Positions 22,801-26,936 of a stretch of DNA of 64,000 nucleotides are shown piece after piece. Each line of letters starts with the position of its first letter. The first letter of the stretch is position 1. The position numbers were made by a program, and so were the translations under genes. The stretch lies in contig CP051228.1 of the NCBI GenBank assembly GCA_017792345.1, forward strand, positions 3,874,148-3,938,147, in the 5' to 3' direction. The stretch is from Mesoflavibacter sp. (GTDB lineage Bacteria; Pseudomonadota; Alphaproteobacteria; UBA8366; Aestuariispiraceae). Below the pieces are notes generated by a model that was not told the origin of the DNA, did not search any database, and saw only the letters and a list, made by a program, of their open reading frames with translations.

Positions 22801-23938
22801 CTTTGCGGGAAGCGGGGCGGAAAGCCTGTTGATCTCGGGCGCACAGTTCGAGAGCGGTACGGTAGCGGGAACTTATGTCGAAACGACGACCGCCCCCGTC
22901 CGTCAGGCGGCGGCTGGGGATGTCCTGATCGGTGACGGGCAGGAGAATCTGGCGAATTGGTCGGACGCATTCGACAACGCCGCCTATTACAAGGATGGCG
23001 TTTCGGTTGTCGCCAATGTCGCAGACGGGCCTGAAGCCGGCATGTATGCCGATCGTGTCCTGGAGAACGACGCCACCGCCAATCATCGTATCGGGCGCGC
23101 CGTGAACGTTACGGAGGCCGGCATCTATGTCGCTTCCGTCTATGCCAGGGCCGAGGATATCGACCATCTGCGGTTTGAAATGGCCAGCGGTTGGGACGGC
23201 GCAAGCTTCGCCCATTACGGGACCGCCGTATACGACCTGTCCCAGGGCAGTGTCGACGGGACGACACATGCTCTATTGGGCGCCGATATCGAAGATGTCG
23301 GCGATGGTTGGTACCGGGTCTCCGCGCGCATGGAGATGGCGGTCGGTCAAAGCTATGTGAACATGTATCTGCATGACGGCGCGTCGCATTTCTATGACGG
23401 CGACGCGACCGGCAGCGTCCTGCTGTCCGGTATGCAGGTTGAGCGCGGTGGAATCGCGTCCGACTATACCGGTACGACCCGGTCCGGCGTTTATCACGCC
23501 GGTGGTGCCGACGTTCTCGTGGCGGGCGCGGGCGACGATATCCTGTCCGGGGGCACCGGCAATGACCGGTACGAGATCGCCCGCGACGGGGGCGATAACA
23601 CGATCTATGACGCGGGCGGCACCGAAGATAGCCTGGTTTTTGGCGACACGGTCAATCACGACCAGTTGTGGTTCGAACGCAGCGGCGACGATCTTCGCGT
23701 TTCGATCATCGGCAACTCCGGAAGCGCCACGATATCCGATTGGTTTGCGAGTGATGCGGCTCAGGTTGAGAACATCGTTGCGGGCGACGGTATGGAATTG
23801 TCGTCGGCCAATGTCCTGCAATTGGTGCAAGCCATGGCGGCGCAAACCAGACCGGGCGACAGCGACCTGACTCTGCCCCAAGAGACGGAAGACAATCTGC
23901 AATCGGTCCTTGCCGCGTCCTGGTCCTCGGCCGGGTGA
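1844..23938 (+). CDS. Giant RTX adhesin/protease with two subtilisin domains and cadherin-like repeats
   Basis: The frame runs without a stop from GTG 1811; I prefer TTG 1844 because GGGAGG sits 9 nt upstream. Residue numbers here count from 1811 (7,375 residues). In order: five propeller-like regions (about 20-425, 517-897, 1397-1797, 3223-3610, 3996-4376) rich in LxDGGFVxxW motifs; Ig/cadherin-like domains between them; RTX blocks of GGxGxDxLxG; S8 domain 1 (Asp2132, His2191, Ser2351) and S8 domain 2 (Asp4646, His4706, Ser4877), each behind a propeptide-like segment; five sugar-binding-like modules (about 6040-7228); and a C-terminal RTX/HCBP-related region. There is no signal peptide; the RTX blocks and acidic C-terminus suggest calcium-dependent type I secretion. 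It is probably a surface or released adhesin that can cut proteins. No ABC transporter or membrane fusion gene lies nearby. Confidence 0.93.
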   Translation: MPDVQNEMGLAGVTEDGDATQVNTDTVGAQRGVSAVRLADGKYVVGWSTEDQNVGGPADNKFRMFDADGSPFGPEMAMPDSGGNLIGAGHIAALGGGGFVAVWSESVEGVQHRYTSHAQRFDSDGVAVGSPVLVGPDNGEPRYIERIVSTGDGYVILEDQTGFNDAGLFASFVSADGTVLSRQKLGETDANFHRFPRADLLEDGSVLIAYMTAEEHEFPDAVAYQRFAADGTTLAGETFIGNTGSELGYYPDVTALEGGGALLVWRDRGDSLNIKVQKIGADGAETGPRITIESFYGEDYSSQGQVQVEALPDGGFIAAWHASRRSASNADPTIYDTFVAHFDADGAQVGETQVLDGLEEGERHFHDILVKEDGTVLLYWGDPPYAHDVERRGVIQREFSLDLDSGDAALDDADAIEFAPPTLKLVEGAVAQFQFEAVAQDGAAPTYSLVQQAESGTAVVNADGSFTYTPNAEFLGQDSFRVLIQDSSGNSLEQDIPLSVFGADEIEANWWPALHSINGQYVSSANIDFVGLDNGTILAVSEGYAAGPRTQIFGTDGIAIGGETTIPPLESGDNYHDFYDFRVDPTPSGGAVLKWSVAEYDETDTFVGYVHFVQTVDENGQTSSPPVALRLDDVVSNYEDGIPSFGGHDTVAVLSDGSYAVVWDDENETTEFDVAFQIFESDGTARTGRVSVTNDDWAEMGPIVVALENSSFAVTWESAQGSDEDGVRTRIYGGDGQPLTDEIVLSSGRSSVRNVNACRLGDGGYLVSWTELFNDNRLVGQRVAADGTLVGSQLVLLESTSGLSTDFSTVPLPDDGFAISWTGSVENPYWAYLNRYDADGTLIDEPILLRVSSSPEQNKILLTPTADGGFVLSVGPLFGYFEAQSGFGTGDAEVLVGNNDSNRIDAGGGDDTVFGGDGADTLLGRAGNDTLEGGDGDDTLIGAAGDDVLIGGAGTDTVRFSGDFDSYSFVSVSGTLTVTDSESGRDGTTTLSGAEVLEFSDRTVVLGDEVQWAATEEAVAENSGPQSVGTVSTNALSSESFELSLADDVDGHFVLDPATGVISTTAPFDYEAQSDYTLTVLAAGDSGSSFTKSFVVSVGDQNEAPVLADGAFSVSENATIGTAFGTLSAADPDAGDSLTYSLVDDAGGLFSIDAASGVISVAGTLDYETAAQHSVVVRATDQGGLSSTATMKVDVEDQGEAPVLADGTFSVAENATIGTAFGTLSATDPDGGDSLTYSLVDDARGLFSIDAASGVLSLVGELDFETADQHQLVVSATDAAGLSDVKTISVDVADVQEPEMLSLFLEQGTQVDSSLRLDDPGNISSIVVLKGEENGVLTLNSDGGFRYVPNADFVGTDSIIVETTDTDGVSSQIELQFEIREKGSIRTTSSDREDVDNPKSGNVYYTKSVALADGKYMVLWTRTENGGAFRGQVYDSNDEPIGEQSILADFTPRSEESGIARFSVNPDSSGGAILSWVTRTDFGWRIYAQRLGSDGQTISEPLILDEVHSGNWMLDLAGVVETSDGEFSAFWGNLVGSKPGPSNWRQVVSRKISADFELVGDRTVVADGIGNSDNLVGQLVALDEGRVAVVWTEIDRESQYLLNNQVLIQFLDREGVPEPNGPFVLDGPNIGHPVHLEKLEDGSIAALWTQKMGDPSRPENPIRSSVVLSHISDRGELISGPNLVRELTGGDLKIHSTSLMLMPDGNLAVNWVEGGWNQPENFREFIQRFDPDGTPVGTLIDLDALTGGETVFADYSVLSDGRILAASSQFDSERTYYDYAKRRILSLAANLGTSHDDHIVLGDLGDDVGASTGNDIVVGGAGNDTIFGGSGADTLFGGDGDDFIVGGSGNDTLTGGGGNDFIVSDAGEDVLDGGDGDDTLVLNVDDVTNVQAIGGAGRDTVRLVGLDGASTIHAESGTISIDGTIAVHGEGLDKVEFVFDGMDALNTASPTVHDAGSAVQFDGADPGYFENIMGGLSGMELSVTANADLIVDLSDGYSREALTAVKEALGAVVTYGADSTLQFWNVMNDAVDIDAVLAEFSFAHHVDLNAELTFEMDAPEVVHTESVAAEMSAQAEGDFSADAVTPNDPSYGSLYGLRYISAPDAWEIRSDASSVVIGVIDTGIDVDHPDLVNNLWVNEGEIWGDGIDNDGNGYIDDYNGYDFFNDRGIGPGSNSDGHGHGTHVAGTIAAEGNNGIGVSGVAWNASLMAVKIFSDAGTTNTAAIIAGIQYATMMGAQVTNNSWGGGAYNTSILSAIETAQAAGSIFVAAAGNDSLDNDIVPHYPATYNLDNIVAVASTDSFDRLSSFSNYGATTVDLGAPGTGIYSTYKNSTYATLNGTSMATPHVTGAIALMRAENPSLSYSEIIDALLNSVDSISSMTGTTASGGRLNLEAALLAVQDGEGPIVTAHNIFLAEGVGSFRHAINIINPTGVSVSVQTAPAIGSLSLVEDEPGTFDYTPGAGNYGERVDLRVTNAEGSSSVATFFINQMAAGSTTITGADSADLIIGGSADELLSGGGGNDIIRGGGGNDRLIGGAGADTLDGGAGVDTADYSSFATGVTVALDGSPSSTGDTIVNVENLIGSNQADKLTGNDDANVLVGGQGNDTLVGGAGADTLIGLDGTDYASYETTAEGLTISMPHGIGTGDAEGDLYLNMEGIIGGQGNDRILNWSGTISLFGEDGDDILIGSSGHQFDTLSTTDFLSGDDGNDTLIGLDGDDTIYGGDGNDLIFAGRGTNTVFGGAGSDTLHLGYLAGSVDIDMANGIATGAEFGTVTFTGIESIVYVDAGSGTVAATGEADLFIDTYGTVIDYGASGEAITIDLRTASGSGGLAEGDILVGDISLRGTDFDDTFYLSKGDQTVAGGGGMDTVVLTGNYSEYDISEESGTVTFSDHTAGRDGTNVLSGVEFVEFADRTLMLGSALNWEIASQSVDENEASAQQAASVSVVTFGDESFSLSLADDFDGRFSFNSVTGQISTTRALNYEDQASYTLTVVATGDQGGSDSREIVVAVADLNDAPVVEMSSFDFDKTVTVGSAVGTVQASDEDVGDVLTFSLVDDAGGRFAIDASTGVISVATNLEFEDPASHDLIVRVEDNEGLSATTTVTATSNDANRAPELWRGDARMVAGAELSADLISVDPEGDAISYELLSDVSNGTLQLSTDGAYSYVADAGFTGTDTFSVRISDEGGASRDVDVSVEVVAEDQVAPGVSGLQAAAESIDLFGEPEEVISYPAAAALSNGGYVISNEYYLLEDSSYRSHTFRIYDKNGNQVGEPIDLADNINGNGSRDPIAGTLDGGFLAYYERVNEDGSTDFVVKRFDAGGVPVETSVILENTSSTDHPDTIETRSDGAYYVTWRTDNPSGAAGAHAVYGRQVAGNGAMGPTTRLDVSATDLRRTFGTDELADGRLLAHWLEYDADARTYSIQGRYLDADGTLDSAPFTIESGYSIRGLAYHRLVALDGGGFALAWTAGGEASGGNAWDIYARIFDSDAQPVTDSFIIHEDVEGSEGTPYLAATPNGGFVASWYVLNSDEVRARAFASDGTALGAEQLVSDGDVGRLAGQNGVTALTDGSILVHWKLTNLDDYRGHHHHRRYTLSDGGLQGDESNNILALSDTDGMVFGHGGSDLLLGGAGDDTLIGGEGDDTLVGGDGADVAVFTGNLQDYDVTVSDGTVYVTDRTESRDGTDTLTGIDGLVFSDLSISVSDGFVWTTDLAPIDENEAASQTVGTVAYHAITGETFTFSLADDIGGRFTIDPNSGAIASNGSFDFESQSQYTLTVQASGNLGTSGEHTVTVSVRDLNEVPETADASVTVAEHSAFGTVIGTAPASDPDAGDTLTFSLIDDADGLFAIDSETGEIRVAGDIDYEIASEHVLTYQATDTLGQASTGTVTVSVTDVNEAPEIVDLHLRMSSDSGPADWALSGHDAEGEPLTYALHSDASSGTATVNPDGSVRYVPNADFVGDDWFQVSVSDPSGGTRTVTIEVSVLDGSETAFGEIGSAQEVSGTTDASMDANILSRTDDNKIVSFWVDGASETVFSRAVDGDGNPSGPVVTVNTSSDSKSQFHVSHLIGGGALLTWVSLSSNHSVMNVRGQLVDENGSPVGGTVQYLSTSPALISDLSTIGTADGGFVMAWNYGNGVFFRRYDQNMQSVGPFQSSPVEDTTAIRYQPRVAALDGGGFVMTWEHRTYDSSDVEVRARVFGADGQPTTDELTIAAGASVGFTSPNVVELENGDLAFVWNGHSYSSDEMSVWTSTWTSNGIQAFGPTKMVTLQGEDEVRHEAELVALNGSRYAVSWMEWANAGLATGYISIVDVEEQTVDEPLVVTPVDVRLHGLDIAENGAGGLIINWRSTTEPYGSMVRRVVVSENGIIDGGDSSDVIFLGSTHFMARGGAGDDTLFGGTGNDTLIGGEGADQLVGGAGDDVLTGDTGADQFSGGDGDDVLIAGLDDLSADGGAGYDVLRMRSVGGTVTAVANVIGSTEISNIERVEFSTGSAGDTSDGVDADAVDLIVDLSHGYSRAALLQAREDLGAKVLYGDGGAIQFWDIEGDAAAGLDLFAELETAGFAELDGQLSVDFQFESDILSSDQLSEELSGQEFETSATAPNDPSIGSLYGLNKIGAYDAWDRQTGSEDVVVAVIDSGIDIDHEDLRDNLWVNEGEIWGDGIDNDGNGYIDDYNGYDFVNNRGIGPGYARDDDNGHGTHVAGTIAAQGNNGVGISGVAWNASLMAVKVLDQNGDGTIADIVEGIRYATMMEARVSNNSYGGYGYRGSYSSISSAISEARTAGSIFVAAAGNDSFDNDTYNNYSYSYFSHYPSSFTQSNVVAVASTTSSDSLSSFSNYGRYSVDLGAPGSSIYSTYTGGGYRSLSGTSMATPHVTGAIALLLSEDPSMTYSQAIDAILDNVDRVSSLNGRSTSGGRLNVAAALGTVSGDDTPPILSVRDLMMSDDITTLGLGFTATDNSGDPVTISVSGLDYGGISFNVYSQSFLYSAAAGAYVDNFTVTARDSAGNATSQNMRVTRVTDTDGVTLTGTASDEAMFGGSNSDTLTGGAGNDYLAGGSGDDYLMGGAGDDTIYGGDGIDTVSFADATAGVQASLAGNSGGGDAFYQVEILEGSAFNDTLAGSSGDDVLIGGAGDDELSGGAGADTLIGGEGLDIVDYSSDSAGITVSLLDGTKTGAAAGDTYSGIEGVIGGSGADLLIGDDAANQFFGEGGNDTILGGDGADTLFGMDGDDTIVGGRGADSLYGGDGADLIFAGDGDSVNGGAGVDTLDLGYLSGDVSIDFDNGVVSGTEIGTITFQNIETVAYSVAQDGTITATAAADFLVQTNGNLVDYSGSDAAITLDMGLGSASGGHAEGDVFQDVTHVRGSNFDDRFAGSDRDDTIHGGAGTDTLTLTGDFSEYSLTVDNGVLVIDDLVAGRDGTDRVSGVESLEFADRTVGSGNGILLLPAHGAADENAGAGLTVGQVTMFALGVESFALTLQDDFGGLFSIDAATGEITTHGDLDFESAASYELTVLASGDQGSSETTTVTVSVNDVNEAPEDLALTSFSVAENAAVGAALATLSVNDPDANDSHSFVLLDDADGLFSIDAETGVIRVAAGLDFETAPAHVLTVRGTDTGGLSNEWQVSIAATDANDAPDTPTVSLVPSIGEHATIGAVVGTASTTDQDVGDSVSYSLVDDHGGAFAIDADSGVITVAGGLDYETDAAPVLQIRATDSGGLSSIGSSTLTVTDENDAPISGADQFSGFEETDVSISVADLLANDSDQDGDDFSLTNVENPTGGSVSLNDGQIVFTPDEEFTGLATFDYVLQDSHGATSTITVDIDISAQAIVAEGSTGSDDMRGGSAHDTLSGGDGSDILMGRKGDDVLIGGAGDDTYVYRIGDGADILDETGVPGGGGSDTLRFGSGIAAGQMEAHIEGRDLVLRFVDDGDLQLAAAGDVLRLRNWLDSDARIEGFTFDDQPGVTLSASDILSRFGGSGDEDFTWTEAAVSLFGRGGADRLVTGDNDDTLSGGTGNDVLIAGGGNDRLEGGGASNLISWSEHYGRDAYYKDDVVIADGGVDSPVEGAQVTRLVPGTGPGMHRLIRAVQVVEAGIHTVSVYAMADELDGLRLEMASGWDGTNFAHYGTAAFDIDGGAVSGTNRDVLGAEVEDIGGGWYRVSAQMEFVTGTSYVNLNVRNGGADVFSRESEGGGLYLSGLQLERGEVAGEYVSTRAVATLEPDGDDRLEGGGGNDSLSGGAGNDVLIGGAAENQMTWSGDFDHRAYLKDGVLVSEAGIDGPLSGVEGYRLSATNVDGFHRMSREVRVDASGIHTASLYVRTDDLDHLRFELASGWDGANFAHYGSVVFDLTEGRAESRNSAIRGAVVESVGNGWSRVSAQMAFDPGLSYFNVYLHDGNYHGFSNGEGRGLYIAGAQVESGNSVGAYLATSDTAVLGSEDGSDYLVGGDGDDRVFGGAGADTIVGGSGRGNDVYSGGSGQDTIIYSSAQARIDVDLDEGYGRGADIDFDTLSGIENVIGGAGDDRLSGTEDANIIEGAGGDDLIVGGAGNDILIGDGTQNQITWSEDFTNAAYHKDGIVLETASGDALGFGMSATRLVGSAGNPMHRMNRAVTVATSGLHTVSAYVRADQLAHLRFELASGLNNGVFDHYGSVVFDAAAGQVHHSHGALHSASVTDVGEGWYRVEATMPFTAGTSYVNTYLHDGTSHVFAGDGTSGLYFTGLQLEAGAAASSYHVTQGSRNAVDGAGDDRILAGAGDDAIFGGAGVDTLDYRDDAAGVTVDLVNGTATGSSAGSDRFSGIENAVGGAGNDVITGTAAINRLVGGGGSDRILAGTEGEASSAARRENLMTWSAAFSGGNYLKDGTRAVAVASDSPVSGASVSRLTANAGTGFHRMNRNISVAEAGTYTTSIYAKAESLAGLRFEMASGWNGSGFDHYGTADFDLAGGRVLGSAHGIANATIENAGGGWYRVTATMSHAAGTSHLNVYMMNQGTHFFAGSGAESLLISGAQFESGTVAGTYVETTTAPVRQAAAGDVLIGDGQENLANWSDAFDNAAYYKDGVSVVANVADGPEAGMYADRVLENDATANHRIGRAVNVTEAGIYVASVYARAEDIDHLRFEMASGWDGASFAHYGTAVYDLSQGSVDGTTHALLGADIEDVGDGWYRVSARMEMAVGQSYVNMYLHDGASHFYDGDATGSVLLSGMQVERGGIASDYTGTTRSGVYHAGGADVLVAGAGDDILSGGTGNDRYEIARDGGDNTIYDAGGTEDSLVFGDTVNHDQLWFERSGDDLRVSIIGNSGSATISDWFASDAAQVENIVAGDGMELSSANVLQLVQAMAAQTRPGDSDLTLPQETEDNLQSVLAASWSSAG
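5150..5608 (+). repeat. Tandem cadherin-like repeat with recent DNA-level duplication
   Basis: Positions 5150-5317 and 5441-5608, each 168 nt and 291 nt apart (97 codons), are nearly identical at the DNA level, with roughly a dozen differences. They encode consecutive cadherin-like units containing SENATIGTAFGTLSA or AENATIGTAFGTLSA. Neighbouring cadherin-like units are related only at protein level, so this pair looks like a recent in-frame duplication or gene conversion. Confidence 0.8.
8096..9040 (+). other. First subtilisin-like (S8) peptidase domain in the RTX protein
   Basis: This segment encodes VIGVIDTGIDVDHPDL (catalytic Asp), GHGTHVAGTIAAEGNNG (His), the oxyanion region FVAAAGND and GTSMATPHVTGAIAL (Ser). 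It is preceded at 7800-8010 by a stretch with DLIVDLSDGYSREAL that recurs before the second S8 domain and may act as an internal propeptide. All three catalytic residues are present, so activity is expected. Confidence 0.9.
15620..16610 (+). other. Second subtilisin-like (S8) peptidase domain in the RTX protein
   Basis: The motifs are VVAVIDSGIDIDHEDL (Asp), GHGTHVAGTIAAQGNNG (His), FVAAAGNDS and GTSMATPHVTGAIALL (Ser). The segment is a clear paralogue of the first S8 domain, including the calcium-site-like stretch WGDGIDNDGNGYIDDYNGYD. It differs by a Tyr/Ser-rich insertion (about 16,235-16,275) and by an Asp/Asn-rich loop before the His motif. Its propeptide-like segment is at 15,350-15,570. 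Confidence 0.9.
19930..23490 (+). repeat. Five tandem sugar-binding-like modules separated by RTX blocks
   Basis: Copies lie at about 19,930-20,480, 20,575-21,110, 21,490-22,030, 22,355-22,890 and 22,945-23,490. Each has N-x-xWS near the start, a YxKDG turn, the motif (L/F)E(M/L)ASGW or ASGL, HYG, GWYRV or GWSRV, and a closing LxLSGxQxExG strand. This pattern resembles the carbohydrate-binding jelly-roll module seen in phage tail and other RTX proteins. Conserved stretches such as the ASGWDG region are close to identical between copies 2 and 5. Confidence 0.75.
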
Positions 23939-24057
23939 TCCCGACGAATAACCAGCACTCGTCATCTTAAATTCATCTGCGGGTCCAAATCTCGTCACCG
24001 GAGTCCGGCAAATAGCGCGCGGTAACCGGGAAGCACTGGACGCCGCTCGGGATCCTC

Positions 24058-24092
24058 ACCGGCCCCGCCGAACTGTCCGTTCGCGGGGTCGG
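24058..24092 (+). terminator. Weak hairpin downstream of the RTX gene
   Basis: GGCCCCGCCGAAC pairs, with one bulged base, to GTTCGCGGGGTC around a TGTCC loop. Only a short CATTTT follows, so it is a poor intrinsic terminator, but nothing better lies between the giant gene and the next one. The rest of 23,939-24,153 shows no gene. Confidence 0.3.
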
Positions 24093-24153
24093 ACCATTTT
24101 GGCCCCTAGCCTGGCGTTGACGGCATGTTAGGTTGTTCCTGACAGGGGGCAAA

Positions 24154-25002
24154 ATGACGACAGCGCCGACGCATTGGACGGATTTCGACAAGCTATACAA
24201 TCTGCCGGATCCGAGGCCCTATTTCCGAGGGGTTGAGACCGGGGATTACCGCATGCCGGGCGTCATGGCGCTGGCACTGCGCCGCATGATCCCTGTGCTT
24301 TCGGCGGGCGGCGGCGAGCCGGTAAAACTGATCGATTTCGCCGCAGGCTATGGTGCGGTTGGCCTGTGTCTGCGTACGGGCCAGTCGATGACCGGGCTCT
24401 ACGACTACTTCCGGACCGACGCCTCCACCAACGAAGATGCCGGCCGGTTTGCGGACATGCGTGCCAAGGGCGGCGGCGTGGGACTCCACCAAATCGACGC
24501 GATCGATATCGCGGACAGGGCGCTGGAATACGCGAGAACCTGCGGTGCCATTGATGCCGCGCATACCGATAATCTGGTCCTGGGGCCGCCTGGCCCGGCC
24601 CTGAGTGACGCCTTGCGATCGGTAGACCTCGTCTATGAATGCGGGGCGATCGGGGATCATGTTTCGACGGCGATGTCTGCCTTGTTGGCCGCCGCCGCCC
24701 CGAACCGGCCCATCCTGCTTCTCAGTCCACGCCCAAGGGTGGATTTGGCACCATTGCAGGCGGCGCTGGCGGAGCATGGCTATGCAATGAAGACCGCCGT
24801 CCCGGGCATTCGCTATCGCCGTGCATTCTCGCCGAACGAGATGCGCGAGGAATTGGCCGCCGGGATTGGTAACGGATATGCGGCGGAGGAGTGTACGGTC
24901 GGGGATTATTTCCGGGTCGATCTGCGTCTGGCGATCCCAGAGGAGAAAGATCCCGAACCTTTGCTGCAAGCCCTGTCCGTTCTGCCTCACGATAGGCTTT
25001 AG
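24154..25002 (+). CDS. SAM-dependent methyltransferase-like protein, 282 residues
   Basis: The start at ATG 24154 follows AGGGGG by 4 nt and is better than the in-frame TTG at 24133. Near residue 62 the product has KLIDFAAGYGAVGLCLR, which fits motif I of class I SAM-binding Rossmann folds, and a later VDLVYECGAIGDHVSTAM fits the post-motif strand and helix. The first 30 residues (DKLYNLPDPRPYFRGVETGDYRMP in two parts) precede the fold as a small cap. No specific methyltransferase subfamily is recognised and the substrate is unknown. The last 4 nt overlap the convergent gamma-glutamyltransferase gene. It could be a non-catalytic Rossmann protein. Confidence 0.7.
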   Translation: MTTAPTHWTDFDKLYNLPDPRPYFRGVETGDYRMPGVMALALRRMIPVLSAGGGEPVKLIDFAAGYGAVGLCLRTGQSMTGLYDYFRTDASTNEDAGRFADMRAKGGGVGLHQIDAIDIADRALEYARTCGAIDAAHTDNLVLGPPGPALSDALRSVDLVYECGAIGDHVSTAMSALLAAAAPNRPILLLSPRPRVDLAPLQAALAEHGYAMKTAVPGIRYRRAFSPNEMREELAAGIGNGYAAEECTVGDYFRVDLRLAIPEEKDPEPLLQALSVLPHDRL

Positions 25003-26936
25003 GAACCGTCCAGGAGGGTTTCGAAGACCTTTCCGAGGTCGCGTTCCAAGTTCCGTTCCCCGACCGCCATGCCTTCGCGCCGAGGGTCCGCGCCCCCTAC
25101 CAACACCCCGCCGGAAAACTCGACGCCGTGCAGGCCACTTGCCATGGCGCGGCGGGAAACGCTGTATCCTCGTTTCTCCAACAGGACGGCAGCGGCATCC
25201 AGATCGGAACCTTCTTCCAGTTCCATATCGCCATTTCGATTGAGGAAATGCGGAGTCTCGATGGCTTCCTGGATCGATAGTTCCCAATCCAATACGCCGA
25301 CCAAAGTCTTGGCGACATAGCCGATGATCCGGCTGCCGCCGGGAGAGCCGATCGCCAGACGCGGCGCGCCACCGGGGCCGAAGACCAGGATCGGGGCCAT
25401 GGAACTGCGCGGTCGCTTGTTGGGCTCATACCGGTTGGCGACAGGCTTCCCATCCCTTTCAGGGCGCCAGGCGAAATCGGTCAATTGATTGTTCAACAGG
25501 AAGCCGCCGACCATGACGCGCGACCCAAATCCGTTTTCGATGGAACTGGTCATGGAGGCGACGGAACCGTTGCGGTCGACCGCAACCAGATGCGTGGTCG
25601 AGGGCAGTTCCACGCTGTCGTCTGGGGACAGTCGCTGCAACAGTGCCCGGTCGCCGACGGGGTCGCCCGGTGCCCGGTCCGTTTTCGGGCCGTCCCCGAA
25701 GTCCATGGTTGCCGCGCGTTGGGACAGATACGGGACAGCCAGCATCTCCGACAGCGGCACATCGACAAAATCGCTGTCCGCCAGGAACTGATTCCGATCG
25801 GCGAAGGCCAGCCGCATCGCTTCGGCAAAGGTCTGAATCCCGTCCGCCGAAACGCCGGCCTGTTGCCGAATGTCCCGGGGCGCGTATTCCAACAAACCCA
25901 GGATCTGGAGAACGGTCGATCCCCCCGAAGACGGGGGCGCCATGCCGCAGACCCGATAGATCCGGTAGTGAAGGCACAGATTCTCCCTGCGCATTGCCTT
26001 GTAGGCGGCCAGGTCCTCCAGGCTCAACGCGCCCGGATTGCGTGCGGCGCCTTGGACGGCGGAAACCATCGCTTCCGCGATCGGCCCTGAATAGAACGCG
26101 TCCGCGCCACCCTCCGCGACCGCCCGAAAGGTTTGAGCCAATTCGGGATTGAGCCGGATCGTGCCGACCTCTAGGGCCTCCCGGCTCTCGGGGTCGAAGA
26201 AATAGGACGCCGCCGGTTCCATTTCCCCCAGAAGGGCGGATTCCTGAATCAATGCGTTCAGGCGCGGGCTGACCGGAAATCCGGCTTCGGCAAGGTCGAT
26301 AGCGGGTTGAAACAATCCGCTCCAGGGGAGGGCGCCATGGTCCCGATGCGCCATTTCCAACATTCGCAACAGGCCCGGCACGCCGACCGATGCGCCGCCG
26401 GTAAGCGCTTCGGAAAAGGATTTGAACCCGCCATCCGCGCTGCGCAGATAGTCGTCAGTGCCTTGAGACGGAGCGGTTTCGCGCCCGTCATAGGAATAGA
26501 GATCGTCCCGTTCCGCATCCCAATACAGCAGAAAGCCGCCCCCGCCGATGCCGGAACTCTGCGGTTCGACCAAGTTCAAAACCATCTGCGCGGCAATGAT
26601 GGCGTCGGCCGCCGTGCCGCCATCCGCCAGCATCGCGGCGCCGACCTGGGCCGCGACCGGATGGGCCGCTACCATCATGAACTCATCCGCATAGACTGCG
26701 TTCTTCGACGTCTGTCCGCTGGACGCTTCCGGCGCGACCCCTTCGGCGGAGGCCGGGCTTCGGGCGGGGGAAGAGGGGGTAGGCGAGATAGCCATGGGGC
26801 TGGTCGCGGTCCGGTCCGACGGATCGCCGAACAGCGCGGCTAGGACAACACCGCCCAGCACGGTCACACCGCCGACCGCCGCCACCCCGATGGCTGCGCG
26901 GAACAAGCTTGTGAAGGAACCGGTTTTACGCGTCAT
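24999..26936 (-). CDS. ggt: Gamma-glutamyltransferase
   Basis: The 645-residue precursor starts with a basic stretch and a hydrophobic segment (about residues 14-36), consistent with a signal peptide or membrane anchor, then a proline/serine-rich linker. The large-subunit start AADAIIAAQMVLNLVEP and SGIGGGGFLLYW are standard. The autocatalytic processing site is the Thr in PSTTHLVAVDRNGSVASMTS, and the later SSMAPILVF and GSPGGSRIIG glycine loops are present. The enzyme hydrolyses or transfers the gamma-glutamyl group of glutathione in the periplasm. The gene overlaps the upstream small gene by 11 nt on the same strand, so the two are likely translated together. It converges with the methyltransferase-like gene, sharing 4 nt. 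Confidence 0.95.
   Translation of the reverse strand: MTRKTGSFTSLFRAAIGVAAVGGVTVLGGVVLAALFGDPSDRTATSPMAISPTPSSPARSPASAEGVAPEASSGQTSKNAVYADEFMMVAAHPVAAQVGAAMLADGGTAADAIIAAQMVLNLVEPQSSGIGGGGFLLYWDAERDDLYSYDGRETAPSQGTDDYLRSADGGFKSFSEALTGGASVGVPGLLRMLEMAHRDHGALPWSGLFQPAIDLAEAGFPVSPRLNALIQESALLGEMEPAASYFFDPESREALEVGTIRLNPELAQTFRAVAEGGADAFYSGPIAEAMVSAVQGAARNPGALSLEDLAAYKAMRRENLCLHYRIYRVCGMAPPSSGGSTVLQILGLLEYAPRDIRQQAGVSADGIQTFAEAMRLAFADRNQFLADSDFVDVPLSEMLAVPYLSQRAATMDFGDGPKTDRAPGDPVGDRALLQRLSPDDSVELPSTTHLVAVDRNGSVASMTSSIENGFGSRVMVGGFLLNNQLTDFAWRPERDGKPVANRYEPNKRPRSSMAPILVFGPGGAPRLAIGSPGGSRIIGYVAKTLVGVLDWELSIQEAIETPHFLNRNGDMELEEGSDLDAAAVLLEKRGYSVSRRAMASGLHGVEFSGGVLVGGADPRREGMAVGERNLERDLGKVFETLLDGS

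Noticed and set aside
4515-23600. Short regular repeats that could be mistaken for a CRISPR array
   Set aside because: The repeats are 27-nt-type RTX nonapeptide codons in frame, degenerate, and without unique spacers of constant length.
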